Source of the DNA: Candidozyma auris
Lineage: Eukaryota; Ascomycota; Pichiomycetes; Serinales; Metschnikowiaceae
DNA length: 64,000 bases
NCBI RefSeq assembly: GCF_003013715.1
Contig: NC_072813.1
Location: 682,001 to 746,000 of the forward strand
Reading direction: 5' to 3'
Part shown: one piece after another, positions 1-8,068 of the stretch
Layout of the letters: each line of letters starts with the position of its first letter
Numbering within the stretch: the stretch's first letter is position 1
Notes under the pieces: generated by a model
The model's input: the letters and a program-made list of their open reading frames with translations, nothing else
What the model was told of the DNA's origin: nothing
Database searches by the model: none
Translations under genes and position numbers: made by a program

Positions 1-371
1 AACGAGGAAAGCGTCAAGGAGGCAGCTCTCTTCACCTGTGGATTGACGCAAGTGGTTTCATTGTTGAAAGGGTCATCCTCCAATAAGAAAAACGGGTTCA
101 AGTTGAGCACCACAGGAGAATCATAGTTCAAGTAGGAATCGTACCAAAACTGCTCAATGTATGAGGCCCTGTTTTTGGCGTACTTCCTCAACTCTGCATC
201 CAAAAAAGCGCCACTGCCATCTTCCAAAAACCGCTTCACTGCTTCTTTGGTTTTCTCGTGCTCCCGCTCAGTTTCCAAAGGTTGCAAGACATTGAGGTAG
301 TTTTCACAGGTTTTCTCGAGCAGGGGGATAGGTAAGTGCTTTAGGGTGTGTTGCTTGGAGAAAGTAGACAT
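1..371 (-). CDS. Carnitine O-acetyltransferase, N-terminal part (runs off the window start)
   Basis: The frame opens at ATG (complement of 369-371) and stays open to base 1, giving about 123 residues of a longer protein. The N-terminus has the choline/carnitine acyltransferase signature: a Leu-Pro-Ile-Pro-x-Leu-Glu segment near residue 12, then TCENYLNVLQPLETE, and later YIEQFWYDSYLNYD and NLNPFFLLEDDP. These enzymes move acetyl groups between CoA and carnitine so that acetyl units can cross organelle membranes. I see no clear mitochondrial presequence, which favours a YAT1/YAT2 (CTN1/CTN3) type over CAT2, but the truncated protein cannot settle this. A CTG codon near residue 17 would be Ser in this organism. 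The family call is firm and the paralog is not. Confidence 0.78.
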   Translation of the reverse strand, partial: MSTFSKQHTLKHLPIPLLEKTCENYLNVLQPLETEREHEKTKEAVKRFLEDGSGAFLDAELRKYAKNRASYIEQFWYDSYLNYDSPVVLNLNPFFLLEDDPFNNETTCVNPQVKRAASLTLSS

Positions 372-1140
372 GAAGTCAAGGTGAGTGAATGGAAATGTCC
401 AAGAGAAACGTGGGTCTTTTTATAAAGCACCACCACTCCGAAATCTGGGGAAAAGTGACCTCATCCAGCGATAAAACGTACTGCAGAGGTGCGCGAAAAA
501 CAGGGACAAATGGTTAGGAGAGGTAATCAGAGCGGGTTAAGGGCGACAAGATGCAAGAAAAAGAGAAATTGAAGTGCAGATGTCAGGTTGGCCAGAAACT
601 ATTCTTCAGATGATGATCTACATCACTCATTGATCTTGTGATGACTATAATGAAACTCTTCTAGCTCGTCTTAGGTTCTTCGAAATCCTGTTGAGTTGAG
701 TTTCTTCTTCTCTGCGTATCCTGTCTGTCCCGCTAAGCTAAGTTACCTTGGCGGCTAAGTGTGGTGCTTCCGGCGCGGTGCCCCACAAATAATTGTTTCT
801 GCGCTTGGTGCGGGTGTTTGGCGCTGCGATACTACCTTGTGGGGCTTCAACTGCGTCTGAAGTTTGCAAATCACAGAGCTGGAATTGCAGATGGCCACGT
901 CCAATGATATCAAGAGATCGCTCCGTAAATACGAAACATTGCCCCTGCTGACACCATCCTTTCGGCCAGGCTGGGGGCTTGATCGTGGTGTCTCATCATC
1001 TATTGGCTCGGTGATTGCATCCGCTCCAATTTCAGGAACGTAACGCCGAGCCCATTCGACTGCAGTCTGGCTACAGCCGGGATTTCCAGACTTGATCTCG
1101 AGATTTAGCCCATTGTGCCGACTCCTTGGTATTCGTATTC
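372..1140. other. Intergenic: upstream of the carnitine acetyltransferase gene, downstream of the GGT gene
   Basis: This 769-bp stretch holds the promoter of the minus-strand acyltransferase gene and the 3' flank of the minus-strand transpeptidase gene. A short minus-strand frame crossing into the transpeptidase 3' end looks like a shadow. I see no RNA gene or repeat. Confidence 0.6.
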
Positions 1141-3018
1141 CTAGTACCCGCAAGCAATGCCTCTTTTGCGCCAGTGGTCGCTCACGCCCTCCCACACATC
1201 GCCGGCCTTCTTGATTGCATTCATTGCCGTCAACGCACCGCTTTCAAATATAGTGTGGTTCCGTTCGGCCAAGTGCAGAATGATTCCCGGCACCTCAGTC
1301 TCATACATCTCGGCGTCCTCCACCATGACATACTCAGGAATGAGCTGGTGGTGTAACCGTGGGTACAGAATGGTTTGAAGAAGAGGAAGCTTTTCGTATA
1401 CTGTCCTCACGATGCCCTGGAGAACTGCAGTCACAATACGTGAACCTCCAGCGGCACCAATGAGCATGAAAAGCTCGCCGTTCTTCTTGATAATTGTAGG
1501 TGTGGTCAGCGACAAGGGTCTCCTCGCTGGCTGAATAAAGTTATATACCGAGGGCGTCAAATTAAACGCATTGCTGGTGTCTGGCAACGAGAAGTCATCC
1601 ATTTCGTCATTTAAAATCACTCCCGTATTGTTGTCGTAGACCAGTGATCCAAATATCAAGTTCACTGTGGTTGTCATGGAAACGGCTCCGCCATGAGCAT
1701 CCACTACCGAAAAGTGGGACGTGCCCTTGGGTTCTGTAAGTTCGAACTTGGGCTCGTAGTGGTCCCAAAGGAATGTTGTATTGTCAGCGTACTTCTCGTT
1801 ATCCAATAGATTTTGCACCCATTCCGGCGACGAGTATTTGCGCACCAATGTCTCAAAGTATGTCTCATTGTGGTCCCCCAAATTTGATCTCGCACTAGCA
1901 GTCCACTTCATGGCCTCGATGAGGCGGTGAGCTGAAAGAGAGCCTGAGCTCTTCCCACGGCATTTCTCGAGAGTGGAATAGAAGTTGAGCCCAGCAATAA
2001 GCGCCAACCCTGAAGAAACTCCTCCAGAGGTTGCCAACTCAAAATAGTCGTCGCCGGCCTCAAACTCATATCTAAGCGCTTTAGTCACTTTAGCTCTGTA
2101 GGCTGCGAAATCGTCCACCGTCAAGATGCCTCCACACTCGCTAGCGCGCTGGGCTAACTTCGGTGCGATAGGGCCGTCAGGATCATAAAACACAGCACAA
2201 GAACCGTTTCTGGCAATTGTCTCCAATGTGTCAGCATAAGCAGGACGTCTGATCAAATCGCCCACGTCGACGAGGTTGTTATCTTCTTTGTATATGAAAT
2301 CCCATTTCTCTCTAAGGAGCGGAACCCTTTGCAAAAGCTCTCTGTGAATACGGTGCAACGACGAGATCCAGATCTCTTGAGCATGCCATCCTTTCCTGTT
2401 AAGCTTCACCACTGGCTCGATTAGTTCGGCCCACGTCAAGTTGCCGGACCCGTGCTTTTTGTGGAGCTCGTATAAACCGGCCAATTCGCCAGGAACGGCC
2501 ACCGCCAACCCGCCAAACTGCGCTAGAAGTGGGAAGTGCTCGTACATGTGCTTGTGGGCTTTCGCTGGAGCGGCCTCTCTGGCGTCGATACTTATTGTCT
2601 CGTTCTGCTTCCACAGCACTATGAATGCACCGCCGCCAATGCCCGAGGAGTGGGAATTCACCAGGCCAATACAGAGAGCCACAGTGACGGCAGCGTCGGC
2701 TGCGTTGCCACCACCTTGCAAAATCCCACGTCCCATAATAGAACACAACTCGACATCCAGCGCCACCATTGCCTTAGAACCCAACTTCCGGTACTCTTCT
2801 TGCGGCTCTAAAGTAGGGTGTCCGATCTTGTCTCCGACTGGATCATCTAATATGTAAGGAAGGTGCACTTGAGGTGAGGGACTTAGGGACTCCTTCAAAA
2901 GGAAGAAAGTGAGCAATAGAAGGATGAAGCATTGGATTGCGATTCTCCATGGCCGCTTGAATATAGACAGATGCCCCAGGGACAGCGGATGTGCTGTTTG
3001 TAGCGAATGTTTTTCCAT
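1141..3018 (-). CDS. ECM38: Gamma-glutamyltranspeptidase (glutathione hydrolase), membrane-anchored
   Basis: This 625-residue protein is a full-length gamma-glutamyltranspeptidase, an enzyme that cleaves the gamma-glutamyl bond of glutathione and its conjugates, in yeast usually in the vacuole. A hydrophobic signal anchor lies at about residues 24-41. It is followed by the glycine-rich GGGNAADAAVTVAL segment (about 102-115), the substrate-binding DAREAAP (145-151) and the autoprocessing site GTSHFS, whose Thr433 should become the catalytic N-terminal nucleophile of the small subunit. TSGGVSSG (330-337) is also present. The length is near that of S. cerevisiae Ecm38 (660). The start is an ATG at 3016-3018. 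The next gene upstream is divergent, across a 1.4-kb region. Nothing looks broken. Confidence 0.93.
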   Translation of the reverse strand: MEKHSLQTAHPLSLGHLSIFKRPWRIAIQCFILLLLTFFLLKESLSPSPQVHLPYILDDPVGDKIGHPTLEPQEEYRKLGSKAMVALDVELCSIMGRGILQGGGNAADAAVTVALCIGLVNSHSSGIGGGAFIVLWKQNETISIDAREAAPAKAHKHMYEHFPLLAQFGGLAVAVPGELAGLYELHKKHGSGNLTWAELIEPVVKLNRKGWHAQEIWISSLHRIHRELLQRVPLLREKWDFIYKEDNNLVDVGDLIRRPAYADTLETIARNGSCAVFYDPDGPIAPKLAQRASECGGILTVDDFAAYRAKVTKALRYEFEAGDDYFELATSGGVSSGLALIAGLNFYSTLEKCRGKSSGSLSAHRLIEAMKWTASARSNLGDHNETYFETLVRKYSSPEWVQNLLDNEKYADNTTFLWDHYEPKFELTEPKGTSHFSVVDAHGGAVSMTTTVNLIFGSLVYDNNTGVILNDEMDDFSLPDTSNAFNLTPSVYNFIQPARRPLSLTTPTIIKKNGELFMLIGAAGGSRIVTAVLQGIVRTVYEKLPLLQTILYPRLHHQLIPEYVMVEDAEMYETEVPGIILHLAERNHTIFESGALTAMNAIKKAGDVWEGVSDHWRKRGIACGY

Positions 3019-4459
3019 GGAGAAGAGACAGTGATAAGAGATGTGGTTGATAGCGATAACGCGAAATGGGTGCGAAAAAACAATGACAGAAGTGAGGCAC
3101 CGGTGGGAAAACGGTGAGAGACCGTTCGGTTGAGGTAAACGGCAAATGAGTGCTCAACCATTCCTTGATCAATATTTGGATATGTTTGTAGATACAAGCG
3201 TTTTTTTTTTTTTTTTTTTTTTTAAAGTATTTTTTTTTGGGCTAGTTTATAACATGATTTACTGCACGTCTTTAAGCTTTGGACGTCGTGACTTAACAGT
3301 TGGCTGCATAACGGTTGCAAACTAGAGTCTGCAGTGCATGGTGCAACTTCAATAGCTCTGTGGACAGTCTTTGACTTGCGACAGAGTACAAGGCCGTCAA
3401 CCTAAACATCAAAAGAATAATTGGCAATGAGTAATCTAGAATCCTGGATGTCCTAATTCGTGTGATGTCTCCAAACAGCCATTGACCTCGGAAATGAAAG
3501 CAAATTATGCATTGCTCTTTGCTAAATTGGTCGGAGGGTGGGTGGAGAGCAAATAAGCTATCAAGACAAACAATTCCGATTCCATTATAGATTATAGGCA
3601 GCTTGAGTGCACTTTCAAGGCACGTTTTGTTTCGATTCGGGTTTCTCCGAGGTAAAAACCCAAGGCTGAGACGGTCAGGTGTTTTCAGAAGCCGAAGAGC
3701 TGTTCTGGTCCAAGTACCTATACTAACGAAACTGAGTCAAGGTCTTTTTGAAGTGTCTCGGAAATCTCCATGAGGCTAGGCATCAAGTAGATGACATGTA
3801 GCCTCTTGATAGGTTGCAATCACCTGAAACACTTTGGACTTTGTCTTTGTTAAAGGGCCTCGAGAATCTGATTCTCTCCTCTGTTAAGCTAGTGGATTTT
3901 TTCTAATTTTGTCTCGGAGTATCATTAGTGCTTGCATCTCTGAGCATCTAGTAATGAGACAGCTTCGTTCCGCATGTCTCAGTTTCAAATGAGAGCTAAG
4001 GAACCTGCCAAAATATAAAAAAAATAAGAAAAGATAAAAAAAACAAAAAAAAATTATGAAAGATTGTAGTGCTATTATCATTCGACTTGGTCATCTCATA
4101 TTCACTTTTTTGCTTATCGGTTCTTCTTAGGATTGCTTAGTCCCCTTCATCTCACTAAGCCGTGCTATACCCTGTTTTTTTTTGCAGCCATTAAATAGGA
4201 GAAACATACTGAGCGAAGACAGTTAAGCGAAGCACAACAATCCCCACTCATTAATCAGACTCACATTACCCATTCTAAAGCTCTTGGGATTCTCATCCTT
4301 TGACTTTCCCTTTTCACCGATTGGGCTTCAGATTGTGCGTACTATGGTGCGTCGCCTTATTGTCCTGTAGAACCCATCGCACCATTACCTTATTGCATCC
4401 ACTTAGTCTCTTCCATCTAAATAATTTGTGATTGCTACAACCTGCCCTGATTCTTCACT
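3019..4459. promoter_or_regulatory. Divergent promoter region, GGT gene / Bul1-like gene A
   Basis: This 1.44-kb non-coding interval lies between divergent genes. It contains a 23-T run (3201-3223) and copies of the recurrent motif described in the findings: ATGGGTGCGAA at 3066-3076 on plus, and the complement of ATGGCTGCAAA at 4181-4191. A variant, ACGGTTGCAAA, lies at 3311-3321 next to TTGGCTGCATAA. A pyrimidine-rich leader precedes the gene at 4460. I see no credible ORF or RNA gene. Confidence 0.6.
3201..3223. repeat. Poly(T) tract, 23 nt
   Basis: This is an uninterrupted run of 23 T, followed after AAAGTA by a second run of 8-9 T. It is a homopolymer of the kind that excludes nucleosomes in yeast promoters. 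Its exact length may be affected by sequencing error. Confidence 0.85.
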
Positions 4460-6727
4460 ATGCTGAATGATCCTCCGGAGTTCCTGCCACTCAACTCTGC
4501 TCGGAGTCACGAAGATGATAAGTTGTTGAACTCAATTCTTCCATCGTATCATATGTTTCAGGCTACCATACGCAAGAAAATGGTGCCTGAGGAAGAGAAT
4601 TTCAAGGAAGACCCTCCCACGTACGAGATGCTGCCGCTCCATTCCAATGGCATCACACCAATTCCGTCGGGAATTCAGTCGCCCCAAAGTGCAGATTCGC
4701 TAAACGCATTCCCTTTTCCTATTCAAGACTCAGACGATGAGGAGACATTCAACCAAAGAAGCGCCGACTTGTGGGAACAGACGGTGTTGGCAAATGTGCA
4801 TAAGTTGGATTTATTGAGTGAGAAAAATCCTGCTTCGAAGAATTTGGTGGTGAAGGTCTACATCACTGATGCAGTGTGCCAAAAGGGAGTGAAACCGAAT
4901 ATCATAGACGTTTCTGACTATGAGCTCAAACAGGGGGACTTTATCCACGGTTACATCACTATAGAGAATACGTCATCCGAGCCTATTCCGTTTGACATGG
5001 TTTACGTTGTATTGGAGGGAGAGTTGGCTGTAGTCCAAGCTAATAGAGGACCCGGTGAGCCTCTTATTCTGCCGACGGTGTTCAAATTTCTAAATATGTT
5101 GGACCTTTTTGCCCTGTGGTCCTATGCTAACATCGACCGCCTTGCTACCGATAACGGTGATCCTCATGATTGGTGCTACGGAGAAACTGACCCTTACGAT
5201 AATACAGTCCTTGCGATTGATGTAAAAAGGCTTTTTCAACCGGGTGTGACCTACAAGAGATTCTTTTCTTTCAGACTACCCGACAAGCTCTTGGATGATA
5301 ATTGTGAAATTCATAGTCTTGACGTTCATTGCCAGCCGCCACCTACGGTGGGAAATCCAATTCCTCTCAATATAACAGCCAGAGCAAAACATGAGAGCCC
5401 CGACAGAAAGTTAAAGGATTTTTCTCTCATAGACACTTTTGTGAGCTACAAAGTTGCTGCCAGAGTGATTGGCAGAGCTTCGCAATACCTTCCTCGAGTC
5501 ACCAAAGACAGATACATCTTGGCTGCAGACATTAATGTGCCCCTTCGAGTAATTCCCTACACTGCTCGGCCAGAACACAAAGAACAGTGGGATCAGAGTG
5601 TTCGGGCTCAATTTCAAGCATTCGTGAAAGTCGTGGAAGAAAAGATCGAGCAGGGTAAACGAGTGTTGCGTACGCGGGACGGCGCAATCAATAGTGTGAT
5701 GACTTCCCCGAATTTGAGCAGTTTGTCTTTAAATCAAAATCTAACTCCTATTTCATCTGCACTTCAACCTATTCGGCTGGGACTGGACAGGGAAAAACTA
5801 AGACAGCTCTACAGAGTTTCTAATTCGATGACAGAGAAGGGTACTTCAGTGAAGGCGAATGAGGCGGCTGTCTATCTGCATTTGAGTCCTTATAAGAAGC
5901 GTGGATTCACTGGAGCAGCTAAAGTTTTGGGTGTTTTGTCGCTTTCAACTCCAAAAGCAGAATATGCTTTGTCCTACGTGCCGCCATTACGTTACAGAAA
6001 TCCAATGCAGCTGTATAAAACGAGAGTTCGCATTCCATTGGACTTGACTTACTCTTGTGATAATGCCACAAGTAATCAGCAGCCTCCAGAACCAAAGAAA
6101 ATTACCTGTGAGTTGGTGGTACTCACTGCCCGTTCTAAGAAGCATTACATCCCCATAGAGCTCAACCACAATATGTGTTTCCGCGAGCAGGTTGTTGACG
6201 ATCTTGATTCGAAGGGCCAAGGCGATGAGTATGAGAATCTTGATACCATCGTCATTAAACCTTTTAATGAGTTTTACACTACGATTGTATCACTAATCAA
6301 GAAGATCGGGTTCGAGAGCAACGAATTCCGCGTTGAAACCCAACTCTTCAAGGACATAAAGAGCTTGGCGATGCTTCAGACAAAAATCATCAACTTAGCA
6401 GTTCCCGACATCACGATTTCATCAAGCACAGATAAAAGCAGAGGTGTGCACGAGCTGCCTTCGAGTATCCCTTGGGAGAAGACTGAGCGTGCTCATTCCC
6501 AATGTAATATATACACGAAGAATATGGAGCTCGTCGTTGACGTCAACAGCTGCCATATGAAGGGTGCTGCTCCTCCAGCCCATGGCAAATCTGCGTTTGA
6601 CAATTTGTGCTTGGTTCCGGACTTCCAGCAGTGTCTCATGGTTAGGTTCTATTACTTTCGTATTTCTGTGAAATACGGAAACGGATTGGTTCAGCTGGTG
6701 AACGTGCCGGTGACTATTAACTGTTAA
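4460..6727 (+). CDS. Bul1/Bul2-like arrestin-related ubiquitin ligase adaptor, paralog A
   Basis: This 755-residue protein resembles the Bul1/Bul2 family, adaptors that link the Rsp5 HECT ubiquitin ligase to plasma-membrane permeases (such as the general amino acid permease) and so drive their ubiquitination and sorting. The N-terminus has ILPSY at 26-30 and a PPxY motif, PPTY at 52-55, the expected Rsp5 WW-domain ligand. The arrestin-like core includes QGDFIHGYITIENTS and FKFLNMLDLFALW. The C-terminus (CLVPDFQQCLMVRFYYFRIS) matches the Bul1 C-terminal domain. It is shorter than S. cerevisiae Bul1 (976). A second protein of the same family lies at 12466-14703, and both share the spacing from ILPSY to PPxY. 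The family is clear; orthology to BUL1 versus BUL2 is not assignable. Confidence 0.88.
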   Translation: MLNDPPEFLPLNSARSHEDDKLLNSILPSYHMFQATIRKKMVPEEENFKEDPPTYEMLPLHSNGITPIPSGIQSPQSADSLNAFPFPIQDSDDEETFNQRSADLWEQTVLANVHKLDLLSEKNPASKNLVVKVYITDAVCQKGVKPNIIDVSDYELKQGDFIHGYITIENTSSEPIPFDMVYVVLEGELAVVQANRGPGEPLILPTVFKFLNMLDLFALWSYANIDRLATDNGDPHDWCYGETDPYDNTVLAIDVKRLFQPGVTYKRFFSFRLPDKLLDDNCEIHSLDVHCQPPPTVGNPIPLNITARAKHESPDRKLKDFSLIDTFVSYKVAARVIGRASQYLPRVTKDRYILAADINVPLRVIPYTARPEHKEQWDQSVRAQFQAFVKVVEEKIEQGKRVLRTRDGAINSVMTSPNLSSLSLNQNLTPISSALQPIRLGLDREKLRQLYRVSNSMTEKGTSVKANEAAVYLHLSPYKKRGFTGAAKVLGVLSLSTPKAEYALSYVPPLRYRNPMQLYKTRVRIPLDLTYSCDNATSNQQPPEPKKITCELVVLTARSKKHYIPIELNHNMCFREQVVDDLDSKGQGDEYENLDTIVIKPFNEFYTTIVSLIKKIGFESNEFRVETQLFKDIKSLAMLQTKIINLAVPDITISSSTDKSRGVHELPSSIPWEKTERAHSQCNIYTKNMELVVDVNSCHMKGAAPPAHGKSAFDNLCLVPDFQQCLMVRFYYFRISVKYGNGLVQLVNVPVTINC

Positions 6728-6864
6728 CTATTGTAAATAACGCAAGCATTCCTGTGCATACGCATGCTATGAACGGCTGCAAATAAAAAAAATATGTGTG
6801 AAGGTAGTTTCTCAATGTATGGTATACAACCTCTAGGGCATCAAGTATCCTTATCCTCACGAAC

Positions 6865-8034
6865 ATGAAGATCGAAGAAGTTTCCGCTGAGGATAAAATC
6901 ATCTCGGAATGGGAAAGAAGAAGGTATAGGCCCAAACCTGGAGAGCCAGAGTTGCCGCCGCAATTATCGGGCTTTGCCAACAAATCGACTGATGAGGTGT
7001 TGAAAGAGATCAACCGTCTCCCATTTTTCATGACTGAGTTAGACGAGACAGATGGAGAGGGAGGACAGAATGAGAGCCTTGAAGCATTAAAAAGTTTGGC
7101 TTATGATGGTGAACCACACGAAATTGCCGCTAATTTCAAGAATCAAGGAAACGAATGTTACAAGGCTAAGCGATATAAGGATGCTGTGCAATTCTATACT
7201 CAGGGTATAGAGATCGAATGCAAGGATGATCAGATAAACACCGCCTTGCTCATAAACAGAGCGGCATGTAATTTGGAGTTGAAGAATTACAGAATGTGTA
7301 TTGAAGACTGCAAAAAGGCTTTGCTTATAGATGAGAACAATGTGAAGGCATGCTACCGTGCTGGAAGAGCTTTTTTTGCCGTGAATAGATACCAAGAAGC
7401 AAAGGAGATTCTTCGATATGGCTTGACGAAGGACCCGGAGAACCAGCCTATGAAGGATACCTTCAAGAATATTGAAGAAAAGGAACAACAGGTCAAAGCA
7501 GCTATCGAAAGGAAGGAGGAGAAGGCTGCGAGAAAGAAGGAGGAAGAAAGGACTTTGGACAAAGCAATTGAGTTGAGACGCATAAAGATCTTGAAATCTC
7601 CCAGGCCCCCAGCGCTTCTTGAAGATACCAAAATGAAGCTTGAGGACCCCCTTGATATGGAGTCCCAGCTTATTCTACCTGCTATGATTCTCTATCCGAC
7701 AACCGATGAGTTTGATTTCGTTGCGGAAGTGAGTGAACTGTCTGCTCCAATTGACGTTCTCACTTTGTTAATGGACAGACCAGCTGAGTGGTTCGATGAC
7801 CCTAAACACGAAAACTTTTCTGTGAAGAATCTAGAATGCTATATGGAAACTTTGAGTGGAGGCTTGATTAAGGTTGGTAAAAAAACTCCTATAGCTAATG
7901 CAATAATGGCTGACGGGGCCAAGGCGCCACTTTTTGACAATGGCTTACGGCTTTATGTTGTGCCCAAGCAAGAGTCATCGGAGTGGATCAAGACTTGGAG
8001 TAAAGAAGCTGCTTTGGCAAAACGACAATTATAG
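6865..8034 (+). CDS. CNS1: Hsp90/Hsp70 co-chaperone CNS1 (TTC4 family)
   Basis: This 389-residue TPR protein matches Cns1 (385 in S. cerevisiae), an essential Hsp90 co-chaperone that also supports eEF2 folding. Three TPR units span about residues 87-195: NFKNQGNECYKAKRYKDAV, then ALLINRAACNLELKNYRMCI, then VKACYRAGRAFFAVNRYQEA. They carry the Lys/Asn clamp residues that bind the EEVD tail. A charged helix follows (about 200-235), then the C-terminal wheel domain (about 240-389). The upstream gap is only 137 bp and contains ACGGCTGCAAA (6773-6783), a variant of the recurrent motif. The gene converges on SLI15, with 34 bp between the stop codons. Confidence 0.93.
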   Translation: MKIEEVSAEDKIISEWERRRYRPKPGEPELPPQLSGFANKSTDEVLKEINRLPFFMTELDETDGEGGQNESLEALKSLAYDGEPHEIAANFKNQGNECYKAKRYKDAVQFYTQGIEIECKDDQINTALLINRAACNLELKNYRMCIEDCKKALLIDENNVKACYRAGRAFFAVNRYQEAKEILRYGLTKDPENQPMKDTFKNIEEKEQQVKAAIERKEEKAARKKEEERTLDKAIELRRIKILKSPRPPALLEDTKMKLEDPLDMESQLILPAMILYPTTDEFDFVAEVSELSAPIDVLTLLMDRPAEWFDDPKHENFSVKNLECYMETLSGGLIKVGKKTPIANAIMADGAKAPLFDNGLRLYVVPKQESSEWIKTWSKEAALAKRQL

Positions 8035-8068
8035 ATGGCTTTGTAAAAATCAACGAGTGATGCTGCAT

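Noticed and set aside
755..1195. Minus-strand 146-codon frame overlapping the 3' end of the GGT gene
   Set aside because: It overlaps a clear enzyme gene in another frame and has no recognisable product.
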